Positions 33,282 through 42,519 of a stretch of DNA of 64,000 nt are shown one piece after another. Source of the stretch: Nocardioides sp. dk884 (lineage in GTDB: Bacteria; Actinomycetota; Actinomycetes; Propionibacteriales; Nocardioidaceae); the NCBI RefSeq assembly GCF_009557055.1, contig NZ_CP045649.1, forward strand, positions 2,331,501-2,395,500, given 5' to 3'. The position numbers and the translations under genes were made by a program. Each line of letters begins with the position of its first letter. Position 1 is the stretch's first letter. Under the pieces are notes generated by a model, which made no database searches, had not been told where the DNA came from, and saw only the letters and a list, made by a program, of their open reading frames with translations.

Positions 33282-35099
33282 GTGATCCGCCGTGTCAGAC
33301 TTCGTCGCTTCAAGCAGTTCAAGGACGAAGCCGTAGAACTGATTCCAGCCGGAGTTACGCTCATCGCTGGCGGCAACAATTCCGGGAAGTCGAGTCTCTT
33401 GCACGCGCTGGCGGTGTGGGAGTTCTGCCGAACGGCAATCGAGATGGAGCGAGGTGACGAGACGTTCCTTGCCTCAAGTCATCGGCAGGGATTGGGCGTG
33501 GGTGGCGACGAGTTCAGCCCGGTCGCGGTCCCGTCACTAAAGCATCTATGGACGAATCTCAAGACGCAGAAGGAACCGCAGGACCCCGATGGATACACCC
33601 TTCGCATTCGCTGCGAATGGGAAGCGAACGGCCCCGACCAGTACTTGGAATTCGGCCTGGCGCTGGCGAACGATCGACTGTTCGTCAAGGTCACTGCGTC
33701 CAATTTGGTCGCTGGTTTCCGGCTGCCCGTCATCGCATACCTTCCGCCTTTTGCGGGAATCACAGACCGGGAAACGAAGGTCTCGCAGGCGATTCGCCGG
33801 CGGCGCACCGGAGAGGGTCTCGCCGGCGCGGTACTGCGCAACTTGCTTCTGGACATAGAGCAACACAACTCAGATCGCAGGGTCGAACTACGGCAGGGAA
33901 AGTCGAAGATCAGCGAGTCGGACCTCCGAGTCCTCCGCGCCACCGACCCTTGGGAACTTTTGCAGCAGGCGCTTCGGACCACATTCGGCGCGGAACTCGT
34001 GATTGACCCCTTCCGAGACGAGTACCACTCGTATATCCGCATCGACGTCGTTAAGGGATCACTAGTGGGGCACAAGCTGTCTCGGTACCCCGGCTACAAC
34101 AAGCGCGACCTCATGGTCGAGGGAAGCGGCTTCCTGCAGTGGTTGAGCGTGTACACACTAGCGACGTCGCCCGATGTCGACGTCCTACTGCTAGACGAGC
34201 CTGACGCGCATCTCCACCCCACACTCCAAGTCCAGATGATGACGTCACTCGCTACGCTGGCGACGGCTGGCGAAAAGCAGGTGCTGGTCGCTACGCACTC
34301 GTCCGAACTCCTCCGTCGTTGGTCTGTGGACAGAATCCTCCAGGTGAAGGCGAAGGGTCGAGGCAAGTTCAAGTATCTGTCGGAGGACCACCAAAAGGTG
34401 GGGCTGCTCGCTGGGCTTGGTTCGGCTTATGCCCCGCGCATCGATCCAATACGGAGAGCCGGGCGGGTTCTATTTCTTGAAGGTGGCACCGACGAACGGA
34501 TGCTCTCTGCGCTTGCGACGCGGCTCGGGAGGGACGAGCTCGACGGCTGGCCTGTGTGGTGTACTAGCGCTCATCACAAGGAACGGTTTCAGTTGTTTCG
34601 CGCGCTCGCAGAAGAAATTCCAGGTCTCGTGGCAGTCAGTCTCAGGGACCGGGATGACGAGCCCATTAACACGGTCGGCGTTCAGCTCAACGACCAGAAC
34701 TATCCGAGCCGGGACAATTTCTTCGCACTCAAGTGGCGCCGACGACATCTGGAGAGTTACCTGGTGCACCCAGACGCTATCGCCAGGTGCACTGGCAAGG
34801 ACCCCGACGCAGTGAAGCAAGAGTTGGCCGACAACTTCTCCCTCGCTGTAGGGACGAACTTTACGGTTAGCGATTGTCCTGATCTACTTATGCAAGCGAA
34901 CGGCAAGGACATCCTCAAAGAGTCGACCGTCGCTTTGCTGACTGGTTCCGGTCAAGAGCCGGAGGACGTCGCCATGATCCTTGAGACCGGCGAAGTGTGC
35001 GACGACCTACGCACCTTCTTCGATCGGCTCGCTGATCTGAACCCCTCCCCTCCTGAAGGCGACACCGAGGAGCAGGACGCGGAACCTGCGGCATCGTAG
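33282..35099 (+). CDS. OLD-like AAA ATPase with TOPRIM domain
   Basis: A 605-residue protein of the AAA/OLD endonuclease type. Residues 1-50 have RRVRLRRFKQFKDEAVELIP and the Walker A GGNNSGKSSLLHAL. Around residue 300 the ABC-type Walker B LLLDEPDAHLHP and H-loop VLVATHSSELLRR follow. The C-terminal part carries a TOPRIM-like region (RVLFLEGGTDERMLSALA, with SLRDRDDEP as the acidic pair). OLD proteins nick or cleave nucleic acids and act in phage exclusion. No UvrD-like GajB partner is encoded nearby, so this is closer to class 1 OLD or to other defence ATPases. Start is GTG 33282. Flanked by a decayed gene and an IS110 element. Confidence 0.83.
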   Translation: MIRRVRLRRFKQFKDEAVELIPAGVTLIAGGNNSGKSSLLHALAVWEFCRTAIEMERGDETFLASSHRQGLGVGGDEFSPVAVPSLKHLWTNLKTQKEPQDPDGYTLRIRCEWEANGPDQYLEFGLALANDRLFVKVTASNLVAGFRLPVIAYLPPFAGITDRETKVSQAIRRRRTGEGLAGAVLRNLLLDIEQHNSDRRVELRQGKSKISESDLRVLRATDPWELLQQALRTTFGAELVIDPFRDEYHSYIRIDVVKGSLVGHKLSRYPGYNKRDLMVEGSGFLQWLSVYTLATSPDVDVLLLDEPDAHLHPTLQVQMMTSLATLATAGEKQVLVATHSSELLRRWSVDRILQVKAKGRGKFKYLSEDHQKVGLLAGLGSAYAPRIDPIRRAGRVLFLEGGTDERMLSALATRLGRDELDGWPVWCTSAHHKERFQLFRALAEEIPGLVAVSLRDRDDEPINTVGVQLNDQNYPSRDNFFALKWRRRHLESYLVHPDAIARCTGKDPDAVKQELADNFSLAVGTNFTVSDCPDLLMQANGKDILKESTVALLTGSGQEPEDVAMILETGEVCDDLRTFFDRLADLNPSPPEGDTEEQDAEPAAS

Positions 35100-35373
35100 G
35101 CACCAACGGGGCATAGTCTCCCCGAACCAGGTACGCACATTCTGGGCTACTAGAGGATTCCCGTAGGACCGGCGTCCGGCCAGACTCGGTCCAGGTGCCC
35201 GGAGGGCTTGCTCTCTTTTGGGCTGCCCACCCGTCCGCGGGTGTGGCTCGATTCCGGTTTGCAGCCCACCGGGCACCGCTGACGAGGCGTGGCTCAAGAG
35301 GGGACTGCCCAGCTCGTAGTAGCAATGCCCACCTCGCCGTCCACATCGGTACGAGCACAGGCGGGAGCAACGC

Positions 35374-36573
35374 ATGGACCATGTCGTCATCGGGGTCGAT
35401 CCCCACAAGCTGTCCGCGACGATCGAGGTCGTCGACCAGCACGAGCATCTCCTCGGATCCGGTCGCTTCAGCACCGACCAGGCTGGCTACGCCGCCATGC
35501 GTGCCTACGCCAAGACGTGGCCGAAGCGCCTGTGGGCGGTCGAAGGCGCCAACGGCGCGGGTCGTCCACTTGCCCAGCGTCTCCTCGAAGCCGGCGAACA
35601 TGTCGTCGACGTGCCCGCGAAGCTTGCTGTCCGTGTCCGGCTCTTCGACACCGGCCACAACCGCAAGACCGACGCCCACGACGCACACGCGGTCGCGGTC
35701 GTAGCCGTGCGCACGACGAACCTGCGGGTGCTCAAGGTCGACGGCGAGCTCGAGGCGATGCGGATGCTGGCCGATCGCCGCGAAGCCCTCACCCGGCGTC
35801 GTGTTCAGACCGTGTGCCGACTCCAGGCGCTACTCGCAGAACTCCTGCCTGGCCAGGCCAAACGCGACATCACCACTGGTCAGGCCAAGGCGATGCTGGC
35901 CACCGTTCGCCCGCGCGACATCGCCGGGAAGACCCGTCGCCGCATCGCTGCCGAAGAGCTGGCCGAGTTGATCGCGGTCGAGGCGAAGATCAAGAAGGCC
36001 ACTGCCGAGTTGAAGGCGATGGTCCTGGCGCGGGAATCACGGCTGATGGACATCCACGGTGTCGGTGCTGTGGTGGCCGCCAGGATCCTCGCCGATGTCG
36101 GAGACGTCGCCAGGTTCGCTGACCGCAATCGGTTCGCGTCCTGGACCGGTACCGCGCCGCTGGACGCCTCGTCTGGTGAGCAGAACCGGCACCGTCTCTC
36201 CCGCGCCGGGAACCGCCGGGTCAACCACATGATCCACATCGCCGCGGTCACCCAACTCCGGCTCGACACCGAAGGCCGCGCCTACTACCGGCGCAAACGC
36301 GCCGACGGCAAGAAGCCCCAAGAAGCACTCCGCTGCCTCAAGCGACGCATCTCAGATGCCATCTACAAGCAGCTCGTCACCGACGCTGTCCGAGCCGAAG
36401 GCGCGGACCCGGGAGGGCACTGCGGGGCGTCTCAAGAATCCAGCGCGGTCGACCTACCCCCGCACATCGACACTTCGGATCAGCCACTCCCGGACCCGCA
36501 GACCCGACGCTACGCCGCACCACCCGGCACGCGGAAGAGCCAACCGCTCGGAACCCTCGCCAGCACCGGTTGA
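35374..36573 (+). CDS. IS110-family transposase
   Basis: A 399-residue DEDD-type transposase. The N-terminal RuvC-like domain starts HVVIGVDPHKLSATIEV, continues WAVEGANGAGRPLA and has RKTDAHDAHAVA. The C-terminal transposase_20 domain has HGVGAVVAARILADVGDVARFADRNRFASWTGTAPLDASSG (in pieces) and the catalytic serine region RLSRAGNRRVNHMIH. IS110 elements insert without target duplication and lack clear inverted repeats, so the element borders cannot be set. A bridge RNA would be encoded in the flanking non-coding DNA, most likely the 200-odd bases before the gene. It appears intact. Confidence 0.93.
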   Translation: MDHVVIGVDPHKLSATIEVVDQHEHLLGSGRFSTDQAGYAAMRAYAKTWPKRLWAVEGANGAGRPLAQRLLEAGEHVVDVPAKLAVRVRLFDTGHNRKTDAHDAHAVAVVAVRTTNLRVLKVDGELEAMRMLADRREALTRRRVQTVCRLQALLAELLPGQAKRDITTGQAKAMLATVRPRDIAGKTRRRIAAEELAELIAVEAKIKKATAELKAMVLARESRLMDIHGVGAVVAARILADVGDVARFADRNRFASWTGTAPLDASSGEQNRHRLSRAGNRRVNHMIHIAAVTQLRLDTEGRAYYRRKRADGKKPQEALRCLKRRISDAIYKQLVTDAVRAEGADPGGHCGASQESSAVDLPPHIDTSDQPLPDPQTRRYAAPPGTRKSQPLGTLASTG

Positions 36574-36637
36574 CAACAGAGGGGAGCCGGATCGGGCTAC
36601 ATGGCGTCTCCGCCCCTTGGCCAGCAAGACTGTCCTG

Positions 36638-36653
36638 ACAGTCATATGACTGT
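36638..36653. promoter_or_regulatory. 16-bp perfect palindrome, probable TA operator
   Basis: ACAGTCATATGACTGT is a perfect palindrome 30-45 bases before the ATG of the winged-helix nucleotidyltransferase gene. TAGTCT at 36670-36675 fits a -10 element for a leaderless start at 36683, which puts the palindrome over the -35 region. The HTH-bearing nucleotidyltransferase could bind it. Confidence 0.6.
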
Positions 36654-36682
36654 TATACCGATCATCTCGTAGTCTGAGACGC

Positions 36683-37273
36683 ATGTACTTCAACCAGCCC
36701 TTCGGCGGCGTGATGCCTGGTGCTCGCGGAGCAGTGCTCGCAGTCCTGCTCCGCACCGGTGAGCCACTGACCGGCCGGCAGATCCATGGCATCCTCAGCG
36801 ACGAGCACAGCCTGTGGTCGGTTCAGGAAGCGTTGAAGGCACTCACCGGCCTCGGGCTGGTCGCGTCCCGCACGGCGGGTCGGGCCGGCATTCACGAGAT
36901 CAACGAGGCACACGCGTCGGTGGCGCCATTACGGGCCCTCCTTGATCCAATGGCGTCGCTACGTGCGGCCGTCTCCGACGCGGTTGGCTCGGACGTGGAG
37001 GCAGTGCTGCTCTTCGGTTCCATCGCCCGCGGGGAAGCCACGGAGGCGAGCGACGTCGACCTCGCGGTGATCGCCGCTGCCGGTTGGAGCGGGCGCGTCG
37101 AGCTCGAGGACATCGTGCGTGCGCGACTGGGCAATGAGTGCGACGTCCTTGTGTTCACCCCGGCCGAGTTCGCAGAGAGGGCGCAGGAGGCCGAGCCAGT
37201 GGTGGCCGACATCGTCCGCGACGGCGTTGCCTTGGTGGGTCGGAAGCCGGTCCTCAGCCCAGGCGCCGCCTGA
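36683..37273 (+). CDS. Winged-helix plus minimal nucleotidyltransferase protein
   Basis: A 196-residue two-domain protein. Residues 1-80 form a winged helix (VLAVLLRTGEPLTGRQIHGIL, SVQEALKALTGLGLVAS). Residues 95-185 are a MNT-type nucleotidyltransferase with EAVLLFGSIARGEATEASDVDLAVI, the GSxARGxxxxxSDxDL motif holding two catalytic aspartates. In MNT/HEPN toxin-antitoxin pairs this enzyme AMPylates and silences the HEPN RNase. The stop codon overlaps the next gene's ATG (TGATG). The DNA-binding domain could autoregulate through the upstream palindrome. Family assignment is firm, role inferred. Confidence 0.87.
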   Translation: MYFNQPFGGVMPGARGAVLAVLLRTGEPLTGRQIHGILSDEHSLWSVQEALKALTGLGLVASRTAGRAGIHEINEAHASVAPLRALLDPMASLRAAVSDAVGSDVEAVLLFGSIARGEATEASDVDLAVIAAAGWSGRVELEDIVRARLGNECDVLVFTPAEFAERAQEAEPVVADIVRDGVALVGRKPVLSPGAA

Positions 37274-37575
37274 TGGCGACCGCTGAGCAACGCAACCACG
37301 CCAGGAACTACCTGAAGAAGGCTGAGGAGTACGCCGCGTCCGGGGCGGCCAATCTCGCCGCCGGGCGGTACACGCCGGCTGCCGGCGACTCGATCCACGC
37401 TGGCATCTGCGCGAAGTACGCCATCGTCACGGTGCTGACCGGCTCCACTCGCAGGGGCATCGACCGCACCACAGCAGCCAAGGAGCTACGGCGAGCGCTG
37501 GGTGCCCGATCCGCCGCAGCGACTGCTGAGCGCGCCTTACGCGAGCTGCTCGCGGTCAAGGGTGACGTCGAGTAA
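37273..37575 (+). CDS. HEPN-domain partner of nucleotidyltransferase
   Basis: A 100-residue helical protein: EQRNHARNYLKKAEEYAASGAANLAAGRYTPAAGDSIHAGICAKYAIVTVLTG, written here in pieces, then AAKELRRALGARSAAATAERALRELL. This is the HEPN four-helix fold that pairs with MNT proteins (HI0074-like). A clear Rx4-6H RNase motif is not present, so it may be a substrate-binding type rather than a toxic RNase. Start overlaps the preceding stop, indicating coupled translation and a stable complex. Confidence 0.78.
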   Translation: MATAEQRNHARNYLKKAEEYAASGAANLAAGRYTPAAGDSIHAGICAKYAIVTVLTGSTRRGIDRTTAAKELRRALGARSAAATAERALRELLAVKGDVE

Positions 37576-37801
37576 CCGCCGAGCCGGACGATCTCGGTCG
37601 CCAGCTCGACCAACGAGTCGGCTCTCCGTACCAGCGGCTCGGCCTTCGCACCGGTGATGAGGTTGGTGCCGTAGAAGAACCACGTCATGGCAGGCTCGCG
37701 GACGATGAGTTCTCCGTTCATCCGGACTCTGGGGCAGCGCGAGTAGTTCTGGCGAGTCGGCCGGCCCCGCGTGCAGTCGCGGATTGCCGTCGTCCTCACG
37801 G

Positions 37802-37999
37802 TCACCGCCGAGCTGAGGGGATGCGGCGGAGTGCGGACTCGAGTTCGTCGAGTCGTAGCCGGATGGAGCGGCGCCCGCACTGGTAGGCGGGGATGGTGCC
37901 GTCGCTGATGCGGCGGCGGATCGTCCGGGTGGACAGGGACATGATTTCGGCGGCTTCGTCGAGGCTGACGTAGACGGGGAGTTCTCGCTTTCTAGTCAC
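37802..37999 (-). CDS. Excisionase-type MerR/HTH_17 DNA-binding protein
   Basis: A 65-residue protein: VYVSLDEAAEIMSLSTRTIRRRISDGTIPAYQCGRRSIRLRLDELESAL. This is the winged HTH of the helix_turn_helix_17/excisionase family. It probably bends DNA for excision (Xis) or regulates the mobility genes. It overlaps the upstream HTH gene by eight bases, and an orthologue pair lies in island B at 49935-50358 in the same order and beside the same relaxase. Confidence 0.85.
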   Translation of the reverse strand: MTRKRELPVYVSLDEAAEIMSLSTRTIRRRISDGTIPAYQCGRRSIRLRLDELESALRRIPSARR

Positions 38000-38246
38000 G
38001 GGGCGTCTCCTGGCTGGGCGTGTGGATCGAGCGGCTGCTCGTGGTGGCGGAGCTGAGGAATCGGCGGGCTTCGGCGACCGTGATGTAGAGGCGGCCGCAG
38101 CCGTTGAAGCGGGCCCAGCGGGGGCCGACGCCGCGTTGGCGCCAGTTGCGGACGGTGCGTTGGGGGGTGCGAATGAGGTCGCAGAACTCTTCGAAGGTGA
38201 TGAGTCCTCGGTCGTCCCAGTCGTCGGGGATCTGGATGGGTTGCAT
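37992..38246 (-). CDS. Small HTH protein paired with the excisionase-type gene
   Basis: An 84-residue protein, QIPDDWDDRGLITFEEFCDLIRTPQRTVRNWRQRGVGPRW, followed by GCGRLYITVAEARRFLSS. It is a second HTH_17-like domain with an N-terminal extension. It is highly similar to 50122-50358 of island B. The two small genes form an overlapping pair between the relaxase gene and the island cargo, which suggests a mobility-control unit. Confidence 0.83.
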   Translation of the reverse strand: MQPIQIPDDWDDRGLITFEEFCDLIRTPQRTVRNWRQRGVGPRWARFNGCGRLYITVAEARRFLSSATTSSRSIHTPSQETPRD

Positions 38247-38470
38247 GAGCGTCCTTCCGGGAGAAGGGGGTGTCGTCCGGACGAGTGGGGGCGGTGTGCG
38301 ACGCGCTCGCTCAGGGGTGGATAGGAAGGTGCTCAGGGTGCCTCGAGGGCCTCACCACTTCCGTACCCCCTGGTGTGGTGAGCGGGCGGGGGACGCAGTG
38401 TTTGTGCAGGTCAGAGGGCGTCCCCCTGAAAGTTCTGAACGTCGCTTATGGAGCCCCGGTGCGGGGGTTA

Positions 38471-41200
38471 TCAGAAGCCGATCCCGGGCCCGCGCTCAGT
38501 TCGTTCGGGGTGGTGAGGGGGGTGGTGAGCAGGCTTCCGGCGCCGTGGCGGGCGGTCGTCGGGCTCGGCGTGGTGTCGGAGAGCAGCAGCCTGGACTGCT
38601 GCCTGGGTGATCTGTGGTCCGAAGCGGTCGATGTCGTCGGCGGCGCGGGTGGCCGCGTGGGCGGGTCCGAGGTCGGCGCGGTCGCGGTTGAAGACGTTGA
38701 TCCATTGGGCGCGTGCGTCGGCGACGGAGTCGGCGACGAGGTGGGCGGTGTTGCGGTGACGGCCGCGGGTCATGCCGACGTACGCCGACGCGGCGCCGGT
38801 CGTCTCGCCGATGAGCAGGTGCGCGTGGTCGACGGTGTCGCCCTGGGCGGCGTGCACGGTGGTGGCGAAGGCGAGCTCGACGTGGCGTCGGGCGTACTCG
38901 GCGGGCAGCCTCCGCTCGCCGCTCCGGCCGCGGACGAGGAGGGAGCCATCGTCGCCTACGGCCGCGACGGTCCAGGTGTCGCGGTTGGCGACGCCCAGGT
39001 CGCGGTCGTTGCGGCGGGTTGCGACGCGGTCGCCTTCACTGAGCTGTTCGCCGGCGGACGTTGTCAGGGTCGCCGCTTCGGACGACTCGACCGCGCCCTT
39101 GTCGGCGAGCCGTAGGTCGCGGATCGCGGCGTTGAGCAGACCCACCTGCTCGCGGGTGTCGGCGATGAGCAAGGGAGCCGCGCGCAGGTCGCCGGCGGCT
39201 GCCTGTGTGACGGCCGCGAGGCGCTCGACCTCGGTCGGGTGGATGACGATCTCGCCGCGGTCGACGAGCGTGTCAAAGACGCCGCCGCTGCATTCTCCGG
39301 TGCGCATCTGGAGGGTGAGGTCGGCGTAGGTGTCGTCGACGAAGCGGTGGACGGTGTCGAGCTCGACGCGTGCCTCATCCGGCGCCCAGCGGATGGCGAC
39401 GTCGAAGGCGCCGCCGCGGCCGACGGCGGGCAGCTGATGTCGGTCGCCGACGAGCGCGACGCGGGCGCCGGAGTCGTCGGCGACGGTGAGCAGTGCGCGC
39501 ATGACGTCCTGGTCGAGCATGCCGGCTTCGTCGACGAGCAGGAGGTCTCCCGGGAGGAGCCGCGCGAGTGCCTTCGGGCTCGGGTGGTCGTCAGCATCGA
39601 CGCGGTGCCAGCGTCCGTCGTCGTCCCAACGGAAGCCGTGCTGGTGCACGAGCCAGGCGGCCGAGAAGGCGTCGCAGCCGACCTGCTCCCCCGCGACCTG
39701 CGCGGCCCTGAGGGTCGGGGTGACCACGACCAGTCGGTGCCCGTCGCTGTCGAGACCATCGCTGGCGGCCGCGAGGGTGGTGGTCTTGCCGGTGCCGGCC
39801 GCGCCCTCGACGACGACCAGTCGGCCCGTGCCGAGGAGTGCGCCGACGACGTCTCGTTGGCCCTGGTCGAGCTGCCGTCGGGCGACGACGGAGCCGATCT
39901 GGGCTGGCGTCCCGTGGTGCTCGGCTCGCGCGACCAGGCGGGCGACGATGTCGGACTCCACGGCGAGGACCTCGGGGGACGTGAGCGCGCGGACGTGGTC
40001 GGGTACGTCGTCGCGCCGCAGGAGCGGACTCGACGCCGCGATCGCGCGAGCGGTCAGGTCCTCACCCAGCTCGCGTCGTACGACACCGTCGACGATCACC
40101 CCGACATCGGCGACGATCCGTTCGCACTCCCCGCGGAGGTCGGCGGCGTTCCAGCTGGAGCGTCGGGCTCCGAGCCGCACCAGCGCGAGCTCGGCCACGG
40201 CGTCGCGGTTGATGCGCGCGATCGGCGTCGCGACCGGGATTGACGCGCTCGGGTCGGTGGGTGGCGTCGGAGGATCGAAGCCGAGGCCGCGCAGCTCGTC
40301 GATCCACCGCTGCGCGAGGTCGGCGCCGGATGCCGGCACGACCTTGTCGGGACGCGCCTCCGCCCAGGCTCGGCGATCCCATGCTTGTCGCTGGCTCGGT
40401 CCGGGCTCCTGGTCGGGGTGAGCCGCGCGCCACGCCGCTTCGTACTTGTCGACGTTGCGGTTGATCTGCGCGGCCCGGGCGCTGAACCTGCCGGCGTACG
40501 GCGCGAGCTCGGTGATCTCGCCGGAGCTGGCGTCGAGGGTGTAGCCGTGCGCGGCGAGAGAGCGCCGGAACTCAGGGTCACAGGCGACGGCGGCGTGCCC
40601 GATCCCGTTGATCGCCTCGATGCTGTCGACGACGCCGACGGAGTGCAGTCCGCGCCACGCTCCGCGGGCGAACACACGCGCGTTGATCTGCAGGTGGAGG
40701 TGGCGGTGCGGGTCGCCGGCGCGGGAGGTCTGGTGTCGTACGACGACTGCCTCGATCCGCTCGACCGGCACCTGGACCTGTCGACCGCGTGGCCCGACGC
40801 GAGTCGTGGCGTGGTCGGCAACCCAGCCGATGATCTCGGCGGCGGCGCGTTCCTGGGCGGCGTCGTACGCGTCGGCGATCGCGGGGTGGATCGCGGCCGC
40901 GAGTGACCAGGTCTTCGGCCCGTTGACCACGACCTCGACGAACCGGAGTCCGTGCTCGTCGCTGCGGAGCCGACCCTTCGCTGCACCGGTCTTGACGTCG
41001 TAGCCGGCGACCCAGCGTTCGTAGCTGTCGCCGTCGAGCACTCCTGCTACTTGGGCACCAGCGGTCGGTGTCGCGACGTAGTGGGTGGCGAGTCCGGTGC
41101 CCTCGGTCAGGTAGTAGTCGTCGACGCGTGATCGGTCGGCCTCGACGTAGCAGCGTGCGGCGGCAGCGGCGCCGCGGTAGAACTTCACCCCGCCGTGCAC
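38471..41200 (-). CDS. MobF relaxase-helicase (TrwC/TraI-like)
   Basis: A roughly 910-residue conjugative relaxase. The N-terminal TrwC domain (about 1-310) begins GGVKFYRGAAAAARCYV with DDYYLTEGTG and ends in the three-histidine motif DPHRHLHLQINARVFA. The C-terminal RecD-like SF1 helicase has VVEGAAGTGKTTTLAAA (Walker A), LLLVDEAGMLDQ (Walker B), DRHQLPAVGRGG and TVHAAQGDTVDHAH. It should nick the oriT strand and unwind DNA during transfer. GTG at 41200 matches the start of the island B paralogue. A GTG at 41212 is possible. No TraG/TraD coupling protein or secretion genes are present, so the element is mobilisable only. Confidence 0.92.
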   Translation of the reverse strand: MHGGVKFYRGAAAAARCYVEADRSRVDDYYLTEGTGLATHYVATPTAGAQVAGVLDGDSYERWVAGYDVKTGAAKGRLRSDEHGLRFVEVVVNGPKTWSLAAAIHPAIADAYDAAQERAAAEIIGWVADHATTRVGPRGRQVQVPVERIEAVVVRHQTSRAGDPHRHLHLQINARVFARGAWRGLHSVGVVDSIEAINGIGHAAVACDPEFRRSLAAHGYTLDASSGEITELAPYAGRFSARAAQINRNVDKYEAAWRAAHPDQEPGPSQRQAWDRRAWAEARPDKVVPASGADLAQRWIDELRGLGFDPPTPPTDPSASIPVATPIARINRDAVAELALVRLGARRSSWNAADLRGECERIVADVGVIVDGVVRRELGEDLTARAIAASSPLLRRDDVPDHVRALTSPEVLAVESDIVARLVARAEHHGTPAQIGSVVARRQLDQGQRDVVGALLGTGRLVVVEGAAGTGKTTTLAAASDGLDSDGHRLVVVTPTLRAAQVAGEQVGCDAFSAAWLVHQHGFRWDDDGRWHRVDADDHPSPKALARLLPGDLLLVDEAGMLDQDVMRALLTVADDSGARVALVGDRHQLPAVGRGGAFDVAIRWAPDEARVELDTVHRFVDDTYADLTLQMRTGECSGGVFDTLVDRGEIVIHPTEVERLAAVTQAAAGDLRAAPLLIADTREQVGLLNAAIRDLRLADKGAVESSEAATLTTSAGEQLSEGDRVATRRNDRDLGVANRDTWTVAAVGDDGSLLVRGRSGERRLPAEYARRHVELAFATTVHAAQGDTVDHAHLLIGETTGAASAYVGMTRGRHRNTAHLVADSVADARAQWINVFNRDRADLGPAHAATRAADDIDRFGPQITQAAVQAAALRHHAEPDDRPPRRRKPAHHPPHHPERTERGPGIGF

Positions 41201-41283
41201 TCCCCCACTCACCGCCCGTCACTGCTCGTCACTTAACCTCGAAATGGCGCTCGGCCCGCCCCAGGGGGACGGGCCGAGCTGGT

Positions 41284-41316
41284 CGATCTACGGACCTTCG
41301 TAGCATGCGTGCCGCT
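41284..41316. other. Candidate oriT upstream of relaxase A
   Basis: The 33-bp block starting CGATCTACGG has inverted arms CTACG (41288-41292) and CGTAG (41299-41303), followed by CATGCGTGCCGCT. It is repeated with one change at 53224-53256, at the equivalent place upstream of the second MobF gene, although the surrounding DNA is much less alike. Such short conserved hairpins next to relaxase genes are typical of origins of transfer. Confidence 0.6.
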
Positions 41317-41480
41317 GCTTAGTGAGTGCTGAGAGCGCTCAGGTGAGGACCTGTTTCGAGGTCCGGTGGACCTCGTCACTTCTCGTCAGGAAGCTCGCCA
41401 AGTTGAGGGGACCGTTCGCTGATCCAATGATGCCGAGGCCGGGCGCGAGGCGATGGGAACTGCCCGAGTAGACGATCGTC

Positions 41481-42518
41481 TCAAGGCTTCGATGCGAGGT
41501 GGCCTGCACGATGACGAGCGAACTGTGCCCTCTGCTCAGGTGTCACCGACGTCAAAGAGCGGCCCAACAGCCCGCTCACCAGAGCCGCCACGTCGCCGGA
41601 CGTCTGCCGTCCAGGCGCGACCACACCACTGGAGCCGACGGTGAGGTAACCGTGCTCAAAGAGGGCGTCGCACCCGGCGGCACACGCAAGGAAGGCTGCG
41701 GCGGAGAATTTCAGACGCTGGTCATGGGTCAGCTCGCGCCTGGGAACGATGTGGGCCGCGATGAGGAGAGCCTTCGGGAAGACCCGGCCGCAGAGAAGGC
41801 ACGGTGCCTCCTCCTGCCCCGTTAGCAGCGACGCCCGTAGGGCACTTTGCTCCCTCCGCAGCGTCACCGAACCTTGCCGGTCAGTGTCCGCATACACCGG
41901 GCGCTTCGCAGAACCATCACTCTGTACGTCCTGGTCCGGGACCGGGACCCGGGGCCCGCTGCGCGGAAATCCCGCCTTGTCGGAACTCTCGACGCAGGCG
42001 TTGCACGCGGGCAGTTCCATCTCGTCGTCCGTGGCGAGCCTGAGTGGTTCACCGAGGAGGCGCGCAGAGTCGCCTGGGTCGGTGTAGAAGTGCGTGCACC
42101 CGTCCGGAAGGTGACGCATCCGGATCGGTTTCCCTGTCGGTTGACCAGTCGTTCTGTCCACCGGTCGCTTGACCCACTCGACTGCAGGATGGTCATGCAG
42201 AGAGCGCGTAAGCTCTTGATAAGCGTCGAGGATCCCGTTCAGGTGCCGTGTCAGTGCGGGAGACGTCGACTTGGATGTCAGCCAGGCCCCCGCCTTATGG
42301 GCCGCCTTCAACGCCCTGCTCTGGCGCTTGGGCAGGGGGTCTCCGCGCAGTACGCCAATCTGCATGCTGACGTTGTGGACCAGGCCCATGCCGATCCCCA
42401 GGCGCTGCGCAATCTCCTTTGCCGAATGGCCCTGCCGGTGGAACTTCCACACCTGTCCCAGACGCGTGTCATCGCCGTCGAGGATGCGATCGACCTCGGC
42501 CAGCAGTGACGCATCCAT
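41481..42518 (-). CDS. HTH and HNH-endonuclease-like protein linked to the RM gene
   Basis: A 345-residue protein. The N-terminus has a sigma-r4-like HTH (GHSAKEIAQRLGIGMGLVHNV). The C-terminus (about 230-310) has CLLCGRVFPKALLIAAHIVPRRELT and ACAAGCDALFEHGYLTV, an HNH-type zinc-finger nuclease signature (Cys-x2-Cys, Ala-His-Ile-Val-Pro). The ATG at 42518 is one base after the stop of the large restriction-modification gene, so the two are translated from one mRNA. It might be a nuclease subunit or a modification-dependent partner. No characterised system with exactly this pair is known to me. Confidence 0.72.
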   Translation of the reverse strand: MDASLLAEVDRILDGDDTRLGQVWKFHRQGHSAKEIAQRLGIGMGLVHNVSMQIGVLRGDPLPKRQSRALKAAHKAGAWLTSKSTSPALTRHLNGILDAYQELTRSLHDHPAVEWVKRPVDRTTGQPTGKPIRMRHLPDGCTHFYTDPGDSARLLGEPLRLATDDEMELPACNACVESSDKAGFPRSGPRVPVPDQDVQSDGSAKRPVYADTDRQGSVTLRREQSALRASLLTGQEEAPCLLCGRVFPKALLIAAHIVPRRELTHDQRLKFSAAAFLACAAGCDALFEHGYLTVGSSGVVAPGRQTSGDVAALVSGLLGRSLTSVTPEQRAQFARHRAGHLASKP

Positions 42519-42519
42519 C

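Noticed and set aside
35100..36682. Exact borders of the IS110 element
   Set aside because: IS110 elements have no inverted repeats or target duplications, and there is no second copy in the window to compare with, so only the transposase gene is annotated.
37576..37722. Minus-strand frame with MNGELIVREPAMTWFFYGTNLITGAKAEP
   Set aside because: It runs antisense into the HEPN gene with no stop until deep inside it and no ribosome binding site. Possibly a degraded gene end, but support is too weak.
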